A stretch of 64,000 nucleotides of DNA from UBA7398 sp964632545 (GTDB taxonomy: Bacteria; Actinomycetota; Actinomycetes; Nanopelagicales; Nanopelagicaceae): NCBI GenBank assembly GCA_964632545.1, contig CAZWBQ010000003.1:45867-109866 (forward strand), in the 5' to 3' direction. Both the position numbers and the translations under genes were made by a program. How positions within the stretch are numbered: the stretch's first letter is position 1; the number at the start of each line of letters is the position of its first letter. This document shows, piece by piece, positions 7,094-16,226 of this stretch. The notes under the pieces are model-generated. The model was not told the DNA's origin and made no database searches. It was given only the letters and a program-made list of their open reading frames with translations.

Positions 7094-7762
7094 CTAACTT
7101 ATATACGCATCCTGAGCTATTGCTCGGAGTTTATTAACCATTTCGCTTGGATCGTTGGCGCGATATACGGCGCTACCAGCAACAAATGCATCTGCTCCCG
7201 CTTGGCTGGCCATTGCAATAGTTTCTTCTGAAACTCCGCCGTCAACTTGCAACCAAGTATCGTTAAACCCATTGCTACGCAACCAATTCCTCGCTGTTTT
7301 AACTTTAGGCATCATATCTTTCATAAAACTTTGGCCACCGAAACCAGGTTCAACTGTCATAACTAAAATCATGTCAATCAGGTTTAGATATGGTTTTATA
7401 ACATCAATTGAAGTGTTCGGCTTTATCGCTAAACCGGCTCTAGTTCCAGATTCTTTGATTTTAGAAAGCGTCGCAGCAACATGCTCAGTTGCCTCATAAT
7501 GAATAGTTACGCTTACCGCATCTGTCAAAGCATAAGCTGGACCAGCGTGATCTGCTTTCTCCACCATCAGATGAACATCAATCGGCAGCACGCTTTCGTT
7601 AATGATCTTTTCCGCGCTAGCAAAATCAAAAGTAAAGTTAGGAACAAAAATATTGTCCATGATATCTAGATGAATTAGATCCGCACTCTTTGCCACCCGC
7701 ATTATCTCATTAGGGAGATCATCGAAGTTAGCATTGAGGATACTTGGACAAATACGTATCAT
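7094..7762 (-). CDS. rpe: Ribulose-phosphate 3-epimerase
   Basis: Pentose phosphate pathway: interconverts ribulose-5-phosphate and xylulose-5-phosphate. TIM barrel of 222 residues (normal length). Metal-ligand positions are visible in HLDIMDNIFVPN near 31-42 (H and D) and HLMVEKA near 65. The phosphate-binding loop is VEPGFGGQSF near 136-145, and the second catalytic Asp is in LQVDGGV near 172. The ATG overlaps the rsmB stop as ATGA, so it is translationally coupled to rsmB. The next gene downstream is ribM with its riboswitch. Confidence 0.95.
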   Translation of the reverse strand: MIRICPSILNANFDDLPNEIMRVAKSADLIHLDIMDNIFVPNFTFDFASAEKIINESVLPIDVHLMVEKADHAGPAYALTDAVSVTIHYEATEHVAATLSKIKESGTRAGLAIKPNTSIDVIKPYLNLIDMILVMTVEPGFGGQSFMKDMMPKVKTARNWLRSNGFNDTWLQVDGGVSEETIAMASQAGADAFVAGSAVYRANDPSEMVNKLRAIAQDAYIS

Positions 7763-9165
7763 GAGTGGGTCACTTCACCTCTCTTCTTTTTTAATAACGC
7801 CATAAACATAGCATCAGTTCCGTGAATATGAGTCCACAATTGAAACATGCCATCGTCGAGGAGTGCAGATGTGTACCCGCCGCGCGCTACCCCTTTTGGA
7901 ATTGGCGCGAGTTCAAAATCTCTATGCGTTCTTAAAAATTCCTTAACTTGGAATCTAGTTTCATTTAAATGTGGCGAGCAAGTTACATATGCGATCAAGC
8001 CATCGTCCTGCAAAATTTCAGTCGCGCTATGCAGCAACTCTTTTTGTAATTGCATTAAAGATTTAAGATCATTTATTGAACGGCGCCATCGTGTCTCCGG
8101 GCGACGTCTTAACGCTCCTAAACCCGTACATGGCGCGTCTATTAAAATTCGATCGAATTTATTCTCAGATTTAGCAAAACCCATTTTTGACAATTCCCGA
8201 CCATCATGCGAAATAACTTCTCCGATTTTGATAACCTGATTGACTAGTTCGGCTCGAGCCTCCGAAATTTCGTTTGCTACAAATACATCAGAGCTTTTGC
8301 TTAAAAGTGAGGTGAGTAATGCACTTTTCCCGCCGGGACCAGCGCACATATCCAACCAGCGCAACTTTTTTCCTGAATCAGTTGCAGTTGCATGGAATAT
8401 TTCAGTTACTAACTGTGATCCATAATCTTGAACTCCAGCATTTCTACTCCTAATTGCCGAAATCAAACCAGGATTTCCATCGTAAGCGGCGGCAAAATTA
8501 CTATCTGTTAACGCAACGGCACCGGAATTTTCTAAATCTGTTACTGAACAAAAATTTGGCCATGCAACCAAAGTTGGTTGCGCTGGTAGATTATTCGCAA
8601 GCAATAAATCTGAGACATTTTTGTAATCTTTAAGATGATCCAAATATGCTGAAACAATCCATTCAGGGTGTGAAAATTCAGTAGCTAAGAATGAAATTTT
8701 ATCTTCCACATCGTCCAAATTGAACGCCACTACTTCTTGTGGTATTGAATTTGTCATATTTCGTAGTACTGCATTAACAAATGATCCGCTAGATTCACCA
8801 GCAACTTTTCGAGCCAATTCCACAGTCGCAGAGACAGCGGCATGATCTGGGATTCTCATCTCATAAATTTGGTGAACACCCAAACGCAAACAAAGTAAAA
8901 CCTTCGGATCTATCTGAGCCAATGCTCGTGCCGCACTTTTAGCTATTCTGGAATCATGTTTACCCTGCATCCGTAAAGTTCCATAAACCAGTTCAGTTAC
9001 AAAAGATCTATCCCTCAAATCAAGTTCGCTTTTTTCAAGTCGTTTTGGCAACAATAAATTGCTATACCCGCCTTCAAAAGTGACTTCATGCAGTGTTTCA
9101 TATGCCATTAAACGCGGAAGATCCGGGTTCGGTTTAGAGTAGCTCCGACTATCAGATCTTTTCAC
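7759..9165 (-). CDS. rsmB: 16S rRNA (cytosine-967 C5)-methyltransferase
   Basis: Methylates C967 of 16S rRNA using S-adenosylmethionine. The 468 residues comprise an N-terminal NusB-like RNA-binding domain (about 15-145) and a Rossmann methyltransferase domain. The SAM loop is DMCAGPGGK at 272-280. The two cysteines of the family are in DAPCTG (343-348) and TCSPH (395-399; catalytic nucleophile and release cysteine). It overlaps the fmt stop by 14 bp and sits in the usual fmt-rsmB-rpe order. Confidence 0.95.
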   Translation of the reverse strand: MKRSDSRSYSKPNPDLPRLMAYETLHEVTFEGGYSNLLLPKRLEKSELDLRDRSFVTELVYGTLRMQGKHDSRIAKSAARALAQIDPKVLLCLRLGVHQIYEMRIPDHAAVSATVELARKVAGESSGSFVNAVLRNMTNSIPQEVVAFNLDDVEDKISFLATEFSHPEWIVSAYLDHLKDYKNVSDLLLANNLPAQPTLVAWPNFCSVTDLENSGAVALTDSNFAAAYDGNPGLISAIRSRNAGVQDYGSQLVTEIFHATATDSGKKLRWLDMCAGPGGKSALLTSLLSKSSDVFVANEISEARAELVNQVIKIGEVISHDGRELSKMGFAKSENKFDRILIDAPCTGLGALRRRPETRWRRSINDLKSLMQLQKELLHSATEILQDDGLIAYVTCSPHLNETRFQVKEFLRTHRDFELAPIPKGVARGGYTSALLDDGMFQLWTHIHGTDAMFMALLKKKRGEVTHS

Positions 9166-10066
9166 AAATACTTCCGTTCGCTAATCGCGCACCGCGGAAC
9201 CAGTCAGATGCTGACATTGTTCTTTTTCCTTCTGGAGTAACGATCTCTAACGCAATTGCACCTTCTGATGTACCAACATGGATCGCTTCACCAACTTGAC
9301 GAATTTCACCCTCGTTATATTGGGAATTAACTCTGGAGGCTTTGTTCACCACAATTCTAGTTCCATTAATTTTTGTCCATGCGCCTGGATTGCTAGTCAT
9401 CGCTCTGATCAGAGAATCCACTTCTTTACTAGTTTGTGCCCAATCAATAGCAGCATCTGATTTAGTAATTTTTGGAGCAAACGTTCCATGCCCGCTTTGC
9501 GGTTCTGGCGAGGATCCAGAAAGTAATAAATCAATAGCTTTCAATACCGAGACGCTACCTAATACTGAAAGCTCATTTAACAACGAATCTGTTGTTGAAG
9601 ATTCAGATATCGCTAGTTTCGCAGAGGTAAAGATAGGACCTGTGTCCATGCCTTTTTCAAGTTTAAAAACCGTTACTCCAGTTTCAGCATCACCATTGAT
9701 CAGCGCCCACTGCACTGGCGCAGCGCCACGCCATCTTGGCAGTAAGGAAAAATGCAAATTGAGCCAACCTAATCTAACTTCTGCGAGTAGTGATTCCGGT
9801 ATTAATTTGCCATATGCGATTGTGATCACTATATCTGGAGAAACTTCCACAATGGTCTCTGCCAGTTCGGCAAAATCGTTTGGTTTAAATACCGATCTCC
9901 CAGTTTGATTACTCCAATTTACAAAATCATTTGGAGTAAGCGTTCTCCCTCTTCCGGCTGGAGCATCTGGCGTACTGATTAATCCCACTAATTCATATGA
10001 ACTATTTTCCAACGCTTCCAAAGTAGGTATAGCCACTAAGGAAGATGATGCAATTGCTATTCGCAA
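9152..10066 (-). CDS. fmt: Methionyl-tRNA formyltransferase
   Basis: Formylates initiator Met-tRNA with 10-formyl-tetrahydrofolate. 304 residues: N-terminal formyltransferase domain with LNLHFSLLPRWRGAAP around 103-118 (catalytic N and H, and the SLLPxxRGAAP signature), then a C-terminal tRNA-binding barrel from about 205. It lies 5 bp after def; the pair adds and removes the N-formyl group. Confidence 0.95.
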   Translation of the reverse strand: MRIAIASSSLVAIPTLEALENSSYELVGLISTPDAPAGRGRTLTPNDFVNWSNQTGRSVFKPNDFAELAETIVEVSPDIVITIAYGKLIPESLLAEVRLGWLNLHFSLLPRWRGAAPVQWALINGDAETGVTVFKLEKGMDTGPIFTSAKLAISESSTTDSLLNELSVLGSVSVLKAIDLLLSGSSPEPQSGHGTFAPKITKSDAAIDWAQTSKEVDSLIRAMTSNPGAWTKINGTRIVVNKASRVNSQYNEGEIRQVGEAIHVGTSEGAIALEIVTPEGKRTMSASDWFRGARLANGSICEKI

Positions 10067-10071
10067 AGTAA

Positions 10072-10632
10072 TTACAATCCCAAACCATTGGTTTGATGGG
10101 GAGATATCTTGAATTTTGGTGTAATACCGCGATCATTGGCTGCCATAAACCACTCCGATTCGCGAATTTCGGCCATAGCTTGTTTTCGTAAATCTTTCGG
10201 AAGCCTATCGATAAAAAGGATGCCATCTAAATGATCAGTTTCATGTTGCAATGCTCTAGCCAGCAATTCACTACCCTCAATCACAATAGGTTCACCATGC
10301 ATGTTAAAACCTTTGGCAACGGCTCGTAGTGCTCTTGGAGTTTCATAACTCAATTCAGGAAAAGATAAGCACCCTTCCTCACCATCTTGTAATTCTTGGC
10401 TTAAATCTAACGAAGGATTTATCAAATGCCCAAAAGTGTCGTTAACATGCCAAACAAATACTCGCAACGGAACTCCAATTTGTGGTGCAGCGAGCCCGGC
10501 ACCTGGTGCATCAATCATGGTATCCGTTAAATCCGTAACTAGAGTACGCAATTCTTTATCGAAATCTATTACAGCCGCAGCGGGTGTAGCCAGAATTGGG
10601 TCCCCGAATAATCTAATCGGTTGCAACGCCAT
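10072..10632 (-). CDS. def: Peptide deformylase
   Basis: Fe/Zn metallopeptidase that removes the formyl group from nascent proteins. 186 residues with all three motifs: GAGLAAPQIG at 44-53, EGCLS at 86-90 (metal-ligand Cys) and HETDH at 130-134 (two metal His, catalytic Glu). It is 19 bp downstream of priA and 5 bp upstream of fmt. Confidence 0.96.
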   Translation of the reverse strand: MALQPIRLFGDPILATPAAAVIDFDKELRTLVTDLTDTMIDAPGAGLAAPQIGVPLRVFVWHVNDTFGHLINPSLDLSQELQDGEEGCLSFPELSYETPRALRAVAKGFNMHGEPIVIEGSELLARALQHETDHLDGILFIDRLPKDLRKQAMAEIRESEWFMAANDRGITPKFKISPHQTNGLGL

Positions 10633-10651
10633 GAACGTACTCTATCTGAGA

Positions 10652-12595
10652 TTAAATAGTAAACGGGTCAACTTGCACGCGAAGTGGTTTCTTACCTTTA
10701 GCGCTGCGATAACGCTGCAAATCGTAAATGATTTCTCCCAATTTCGCCCCATTTGCGATCGGAACTTTCAAGATAATTTTACTATTTAATTTATCAACTT
10801 GAGATGGACCCAAAATATCGCAGGCAAAACTTTTCTCATCTTTGAACTGCTGCGCAATCTGATTGATTTCCTTACTTTCACTTTGCACTTCAATGAATCT
10901 GGAGAAAGGTGGCAGTGATAATTCCCGTCTATTCTCTAGCTCCGTTCTACTTGATTTTAAGGGGGCACTTTGCAAAATCGATTGAACTTCTGGGTGTGAC
11001 TCAGGTAGTGAGAGGTAAATGTCTCCCCCTGGTTTAAGTGAGGTAAGTGCATTTAGCCATCTATATCTAGCTTCCTCTTCACTTCGCAAGAAGGGACGAT
11101 TAAAAATTGATTTTCCATCTAACAACACAATTGCGCCATACCCATTGGGGGTAGCAGGCTCACTCCCTGGCGTGGCAATCACGATAACTTTCTCATCATC
11201 AATCGAGTCTTTCGACATCTTCCCGTTCGAAGAAATAATTAATACTTTTGGAAATGCCTTACCGAACTCTTCTAAATGACGTTCGTCACCCTTTTGGTAT
11301 CGGTGCAATTTCCCAGTGTTACAGTATTTACACTTCCATTCTGGATATTTTTCGTTGCAAAGCAGACACTCTGGCGTTCCTATATTTTTTCCAATTATAA
11401 GTTTGCCACCACACCGGCAGAGCGCCTGATTTTTACATTGATTACATGTTGCCGAATTGAAATATCCGCGTTCGGCTACGACAACCAGAACCGGACCGGT
11501 ACTCAATCCTTTACGAATAACTGTGAATAGATTTTTTCGGGCAAAATCGTCACTCTCGGCTGTTATTGACCATTTCCTCTCATGTGAAAATATTTTTTCC
11601 GGTGTGAAAAAAGGTAACCACTTGCTATCAACTAAACGCAGAAGTTCCAACGAGGGCGAAGCATCCAAGAACCAAAGCGAAATACTCTCAGTCGTAGAAC
11701 GTAAGAGCGCTAAATCCCTGGTGTTTGCGTAGGGTGATCTACGTTCGAAATGCGAGGGATCCGATTCATTGAGAATAATCAGATTTTTTAAATTCGGTAT
11801 AGGTGCAAATATTGCAGACCGATTACCAATTACTAGATTCTTTTCGCCACGCAATATTTGCAAAAATGCGGAGTATCGATCAGTTTTTGCTAGTGATGAA
11901 TCAAATCTGATGAAATCTATCGCTCCAATATCAGAGAGATACTTTTCTAATCGGTTTAAATCCTTTAAATCGGGCACGATCACCAGCGTTGCACCGGTTT
12001 GAATTTTTCGTTGAATCATCTCTGTAAGTAAGAGAAAAGTATCAATAGCTGTCGGAGCTAAAATTGCGCCGTTACCCGTTCCAACTAGCGCAGCTATTTT
12101 TGCACCGTAAATGCTCTCTAAAAGCGTATTCTTTGAAGTTGCAATCTTTCTCTTGGGCGCAACATTTAAAGCCGGATTTCCGATAGTTCGCTCACAACTA
12201 GCAACTCTTGCCGGTATTGCGAACCGGATTAAATCACTTGGATTGATGCAATATCGAGCAGCAGCCGCTTTTACAAAATTCCAAATTTTAGGTTGTAACA
12301 GAGCTTGACTAGAAATTACTGAAACAATACCTTTGATCGAAACATCTGAATCAACTCGATCACGGATATTTAAAACATACCCAGTTGTGACGGTTTTACC
12401 AAATGGTATTTTTACCAGCGAACCGACTTTGATGAACTCACGCTCTTTTTCAGAGATAGCGTAAGTGTAATTTCCATCTAAATGTAAAACGGGTGTATCA
12501 ACAACAACATCAATAACTAAATCACTTTTTACTAATGAATTGATATTTTGATTTGCCCGTTGGGATACAAGGCGAAGTGGTCGCAATTGCGCCAC
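10652..12595 (-). CDS. priA: Primosomal protein N' PriA, actinobacterial form with degenerate helicase motifs
   Basis: Replication-restart factor that recognises stalled forks and helps load the replisome. The 647 residues hold the N-terminal DNA-binding region, a helicase-like core and eight zinc cysteines at 384, 387, 393, 395, 410, 413, 422 and 425. The Walker A position reads GTGNGAIL (172-179), lacking the GKT lysine. The DEEH box is replaced by NESDPSH (276-282). ATP hydrolysis is therefore unlikely, as is known for actinobacterial PriA. It starts at a GTG between metK and def. The loss of motifs is not a frameshift: the reading frame is continuous and the zinc module is intact. Confidence 0.9.
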   Translation of the reverse strand: MAQLRPLRLVSQRANQNINSLVKSDLVIDVVVDTPVLHLDGNYTYAISEKEREFIKVGSLVKIPFGKTVTTGYVLNIRDRVDSDVSIKGIVSVISSQALLQPKIWNFVKAAAARYCINPSDLIRFAIPARVASCERTIGNPALNVAPKRKIATSKNTLLESIYGAKIAALVGTGNGAILAPTAIDTFLLLTEMIQRKIQTGATLVIVPDLKDLNRLEKYLSDIGAIDFIRFDSSLAKTDRYSAFLQILRGEKNLVIGNRSAIFAPIPNLKNLIILNESDPSHFERRSPYANTRDLALLRSTTESISLWFLDASPSLELLRLVDSKWLPFFTPEKIFSHERKWSITAESDDFARKNLFTVIRKGLSTGPVLVVVAERGYFNSATCNQCKNQALCRCGGKLIIGKNIGTPECLLCNEKYPEWKCKYCNTGKLHRYQKGDERHLEEFGKAFPKVLIISSNGKMSKDSIDDEKVIVIATPGSEPATPNGYGAIVLLDGKSIFNRPFLRSEEEARYRWLNALTSLKPGGDIYLSLPESHPEVQSILQSAPLKSSRTELENRRELSLPPFSRFIEVQSESKEINQIAQQFKDEKSFACDILGPSQVDKLNSKIILKVPIANGAKLGEIIYDLQRYRSAKGKKPLRVQVDPFTI

Positions 12596-12601
12596 AGCAA
12601 T

Positions 12602-13795
12602 TTAACCTTTTATCTGAGATTGCAAAGCGGTTACGCGATCTGCTCTCTCCCAAGAAAAATTGGGAAGTTCGCGACCGAAATGTCCATAAGCCGCAGTTTC
12701 TAAATAAATTGGTTTTAACAACTGCAAATCGCGAATAATTGCAGCGGGACGTAGGTCAAAAACTGCTAACACTGCGTCGGAGATTTGATTAACTGGAACT
12801 TTTTCGGTACCGAAAGTTTCAACAAATAATCCAACTGGTTGGGCTTTTCCAATTGCATAGGCAACTTGTACTTCACACCGGGTGGCTAAACCAGCCGCCA
12901 CAACGTTTTTGGCTACCCAACGCATTGCGTATGCTGCAGAACGATCCACTTTTGAGGGATCTTTTCCACTAAAAGCACCGCCGCCGTGGCGCGCCATCCC
13001 GCCATAAGTATCAACAATAATTTTTCGTCCAGTTAAACCGGCATCTCCCATCGGACCACCCGTAACAAAACGCCCCGTTGGATTAATCAGAACCCGCAGG
13101 TCTTTGAAAGGTAAATTGATCTCTTTAAGAACCGGGTCAATAACTTTCGCCTTAACCTCTGGAGCTAATTGTTTCTCTAAATCTATATTTGCCGCATGCT
13201 GGCTAGATATAACTACAGTATTGAGGGAGACAGGCTTATCGCCATCGTATTCAATTGTAACTTGGGTTTTTCCATCTGGACGTAAGTATCCCAACTCTCC
13301 AGATTTACGAACTTGAGTTAACTTCTGCGCTAATTTGTGAGCTAACCAAATCGGCAATGGCATTAACTCCGGAGTATCTGTTGTTGCATATCCAAACATC
13401 AATCCTTGATCACCAGCACCTTGTAAATCTAGCGGATCGACAGATTGTGAAACTCGTTCTTCGAAAGCATGATTAACCCCGGCAGCGATATCTTGTGATT
13501 GTTGACCAATAGATATGGAAACGCCACATGAGTTGCCATCAAAACCTTTATCAGATGAGTCATAACCAATTTCTAAAACAGTATCGCGTACCAACCCCAT
13601 CACATCTGCATAACCATTAGTGGTTACTTCACCGGCAACATGCACTTGCCCGGTGGTTAGCAGAGTTTCGACTGCAACGCGCGAATTCTTATCTTGACTT
13701 AATAAGGAATCCAAGATTGCATCCGAAATTTGATCAGCCATCTTATCTGGATGGCCTTCTGTTACCGATTCAGATGTGAATAATCGTTTAGACAT
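12602..13795 (-). CDS. metK: S-adenosylmethionine synthetase
   Basis: Makes SAM from methionine and ATP. 397 residues. The N-terminal SESVTEGHPDKMADQISD holds the catalytic His of GHPDK. The phosphate loop GGGAFSGKDPSKVDRSAAY near 262-280 and DAGLTGRKIIVDTYGG before it are diagnostic. The ATG at 13795 has AAGG 7 nt upstream; another ATG two codons earlier is only 1 nt from AAGG and is less likely. It overlaps the end of coaBC by 8 bp. Confidence 0.96.
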   Translation of the reverse strand: MSKRLFTSESVTEGHPDKMADQISDAILDSLLSQDKNSRVAVETLLTTGQVHVAGEVTTNGYADVMGLVRDTVLEIGYDSSDKGFDGNSCGVSISIGQQSQDIAAGVNHAFEERVSQSVDPLDLQGAGDQGLMFGYATTDTPELMPLPIWLAHKLAQKLTQVRKSGELGYLRPDGKTQVTIEYDGDKPVSLNTVVISSQHAANIDLEKQLAPEVKAKVIDPVLKEINLPFKDLRVLINPTGRFVTGGPMGDAGLTGRKIIVDTYGGMARHGGGAFSGKDPSKVDRSAAYAMRWVAKNVVAAGLATRCEVQVAYAIGKAQPVGLFVETFGTEKVPVNQISDAVLAVFDLRPAAIIRDLQLLKPIYLETAAYGHFGRELPNFSWERADRVTALQSQIKG

Positions 13796-15002
13796 TGGCA
13801 TACCTTAACCGCTCCGCAACGCTATCGAGTAACAAATCGGCTAGCGTGTCTTTGGAAACCTCTGCAATTTGAGCAACTGACCCGTCATCGCTCAATAAAT
13901 ATCCTGATGTAACGTCTGCACCAAAAATTGCACCATTATTTACTTGGTTTACATATAGAAAATCCACACCTTTAGCGACCAATTTTTCTTTTCCATAGGC
14001 GAGCAAATTCGAATCGGTTTCAGCGGCAAATCCGAGTAGAACTTGACCTTCTCTACGGGTTTTCGAAACACCTGCCAGAATATCTGGATTTTTACTCAAT
14101 TCGATTTCGCTCAAAGTTGATTTTTTAATCTTGTTTACCGAAAAATTAGTTGGTTTAGCGTCAGCCACTGCAGCGCACATTATTAGCGCATCGCTTTCTG
14201 GGAAATAATTTTTAACGGCATAATCCATCTCATCCGCGCTTTCGACATGTGTGGTTTTTATACCTTCGATATCCGAAAAACCAGTATTAGCAGCAATTAA
14301 TTCGACGATCGCACCACGTTTAGCGGCGGCATATGCGATCGCATAACCTTGTTTACCACTTGATCGATTGCCGATATAACGAACTGGATCAATCGCTTCC
14401 CTAGTTCCACCAGCTGTTATCAATAATTTTTTACCTAACAAGTCACTTTTGCTTTTCGTAATCTCTAGAAATTCGGAAACGATATCTGCAGTTTCTGGGA
14501 ATCGTCCGACACCGACATCATCCCCAGTTAGTCGACCAAAAGCAGGTTCCATCACAGATATTCCACGCGATCTTAATAATGCAATATTAGAAACTGTAGC
14601 TGGGTTTAGCCACATTTGCGGATGCATTGCCGGCACTATAACAATCGGCGCTGTAGTAGTAAGCAGCGTGTTTGTTAATAAATCATCAGCTCTACCGGCT
14701 GCAATTCTGGCGATTAGATCCGCTGTTGCTGGTGCGATAATAATAAAATCAGCTTTGGCACCTAACGAAACATGCGGAACTGACGGAATATCTTCCCAAA
14801 CATCTGTTGTAACTTTACGCCCAGAGAGCGCTTCCCAGGTTGCTTTGCCTACGAAATTCAAACTTGATGGTGTTGGAACAACCGTAACTAAAAATCCATG
14901 ATCTTGTAGCCGGCGAAGCAAGTCGCACGCCTTATATGCCGCAATCCCCGCACCGACTCCTAATACAACTTCGCGGCCTCTAGGGAAGGATAATTCTGAC
15001 AT
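13788..15002 (-). CDS. coaBC: Bifunctional phosphopantothenoylcysteine decarboxylase / phosphopantothenate-cysteine ligase
   Basis: Two consecutive steps of coenzyme A synthesis. 404 residues: the CoaC flavoprotein domain (about 1-185) has the catalytic-His stretch VPHVSLG near 74-80 and PAMHPQMW near 125. The CoaB domain follows, with AAVAD near 280 and the KIKK lysines near 292. The ribosome site AAAGG lies 6 nt before the ATG but is in the stem of a GAGA-tetraloop hairpin. It follows rpoZ by 33 bp. Confidence 0.95.
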   Translation of the reverse strand: MSELSFPRGREVVLGVGAGIAAYKACDLLRRLQDHGFLVTVVPTPSSLNFVGKATWEALSGRKVTTDVWEDIPSVPHVSLGAKADFIIIAPATADLIARIAAGRADDLLTNTLLTTTAPIVIVPAMHPQMWLNPATVSNIALLRSRGISVMEPAFGRLTGDDVGVGRFPETADIVSEFLEITKSKSDLLGKKLLITAGGTREAIDPVRYIGNRSSGKQGYAIAYAAAKRGAIVELIAANTGFSDIEGIKTTHVESADEMDYAVKNYFPESDALIMCAAVADAKPTNFSVNKIKKSTLSEIELSKNPDILAGVSKTRREGQVLLGFAAETDSNLLAYGKEKLVAKGVDFLYVNQVNNGAIFGADVTSGYLLSDDGSVAQIAEVSKDTLADLLLDSVAERLRYANV

Positions 15003-15008
15003 TTTTTA

Positions 15009-15029
15009 CCTTTTAACTCTCGTTAAAGG
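15009..15029 (-). promoter_or_regulatory. GNRA-tetraloop hairpin covering the coaBC ribosome site
   Basis: On the minus strand CCTTTAAC (15022-15029), loop GAGA (15018-15021) and GTTAAAAGG (15009-15017) form an 8-bp stem with one bulged A. The 3' arm contains the AAAGG ribosome site 6 nt before the coaBC start. There is no U-tract, so it is not a normal terminator. It could damp coaBC translation. Confidence 0.45.
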
Positions 15030-15035
15030 GAGATA

Positions 15036-15299
15036 TTAATTCTGGACAGTTGGCTCAAGGTTCTCAATAGTTAGCAACCCATCATTAATTTCACGAAGCG
15101 CAATCGAAAGCGGCTTTTCATGAACATGCGTTTCAACTAATGGACCAACGTATTCAAGTAAACCTTCACCGAGTTGCGAATAGTAAGCATTGATCTGTCG
15201 AGCGCGTTTTGCGGCGTAAAGCACCAAACTGTATTTAGAGCCAGCTTTATCTAAAAGTTCATCAATTGGCGGATTGGTGATGCCATCTACATTTGCCAC
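15036..15299 (-). CDS. rpoZ: RNA polymerase omega subunit
   Basis: Small subunit that helps beta-prime fold and RNA polymerase assemble. 87 residues. The core ITNPPIDELLDKAGSKYSL at about 7-25 and AAKRARQINAYYSQL near 29-43 are the conserved omega region that clamps beta-prime. GTG start with GAGGAG 6 nt upstream. It sits between gmk and coaBC, as in most Actinobacteria. Confidence 0.95.
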   Translation of the reverse strand: MANVDGITNPPIDELLDKAGSKYSLVLYAAKRARQINAYYSQLGEGLLEYVGPLVETHVHEKPLSIALREINDGLLTIENLEPTVQN

Positions 15300-15346
15300 A
15301 AATTACTCCTCAAAAAAATATTTCGGTGGTTGCCTCGAGTATTAAA

Positions 15347-15898
15347 TCACTCAGCCGCAGTCGCCAAGGCTACCAGTCCCCTGACTACCTCATCGACCTC
15401 GTGATTTACCAGAATCTGGTCGAAATCCGAGGCTGCCGCCATTTCCGCTTCAGCCAATTCAAGCCTTGCCGCTATCCGTTCCGGATGATCAGTTCCCCTA
15501 GCGGTTATCCGTGCCTTCAACTCTTCCCAAGATGGTGGCATTAAAAAAACTAAAATAGCTGTTGGAAAATGGTTACGCACTTGTCTAGCACCAGAAATTT
15601 CTATCTCCAATAACACGTGTTTGCCAGATTTTAACGCGGATTCGACCGCGGATCGTGGAGTCCCATATTTTGCGCCAGCAAATTGTGCGTGCTCTAAAAG
15701 CGCATTGGTTGCGATTAATTCATTAAATTCACCATCGGTAATAAAATGGTAATCGTAACCGTCAATTTCGCCCTCTCTAGGTTTGCGAGTTGTAAAAGAG
15801 ATACTCAAAACAAACCGATCATCTTTTCTAATCTCATTGCTAATCGTACTTTTGCCGACACCACCAGGCCCAGAGAGTACGATTAATTTTCCTATCAT
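15347..15898 (-). CDS. gmk: Guanylate kinase
   Basis: Phosphorylates GMP to GDP. 183 residues; P-loop GPGGVGKST at 10-18 and the GMP-binding region SFTTRKPREGEIDGYDYHF at about 34-52. The ATG overlaps the mihF stop as ATGA, so it is coupled to mihF. Confidence 0.95.
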   Translation of the reverse strand: MIGKLIVLSGPGGVGKSTISNEIRKDDRFVLSISFTTRKPREGEIDGYDYHFITDGEFNELIATNALLEHAQFAGAKYGTPRSAVESALKSGKHVLLEIEISGARQVRNHFPTAILVFLMPPSWEELKARITARGTDHPERIAARLELAEAEMAAASDFDQILVNHEVDEVVRGLVALATAAE

Positions 15899-16212
15899 GG
15901 ATCTATTCCAAATTCATTTTTAATTGCGGCTAATTGTTGCGCACCTAAACCTTTAACTCTTCGCTTCTCTGAAATTCCAATACGTTCCATAATTGCAAGA
16001 GCCCGCACTACGCCAACACCAGGAATAGATTCCAACATCGATTTAACTCGCATTTTCAATATCGCGGGACTTTGGCTCTGCAAGACTTCTAAAAGCGCAA
16101 TTTCACCGTTTTTAATTTGAGCTTTAACTTTCGCTCGCTCTTGTCGCGCCGCTGCAGCTTTTAGTAATGCAGCTTTACGTTCCTGCGTACTTAGAATTGG
16201 TGGCGCACCCAT
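15895..16212 (-). CDS. mihF: Integration host factor, actinobacterial type (mIHF)
   Basis: Nucleoid-associated DNA-bending protein found only in Actinobacteria and unrelated to E. coli IHF. 105 residues; a Lys/Arg-rich helical N-terminus (ERAKVKAQIKNG near 25-36) precedes a helix-two-turn-helix part with IPGVGVVRALAIMERIGI at about 63-80 and KRRVKGLGAQQ near 84-94. It is conserved upstream of gmk and downstream of pyrF, as in mycobacteria. Confidence 0.93.
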   Translation of the reverse strand: MGAPPILSTQERKAALLKAAAARQERAKVKAQIKNGEIALLEVLQSQSPAILKMRVKSMLESIPGVGVVRALAIMERIGISEKRRVKGLGAQQLAAIKNEFGIDP

Positions 16213-16226
16213 GGAGTAATTAAACC

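Noticed and set aside
15009..15029. Intrinsic terminator after rpoZ
   Set aside because: The stem is not followed by a U-tract and contains the coaBC ribosome site.
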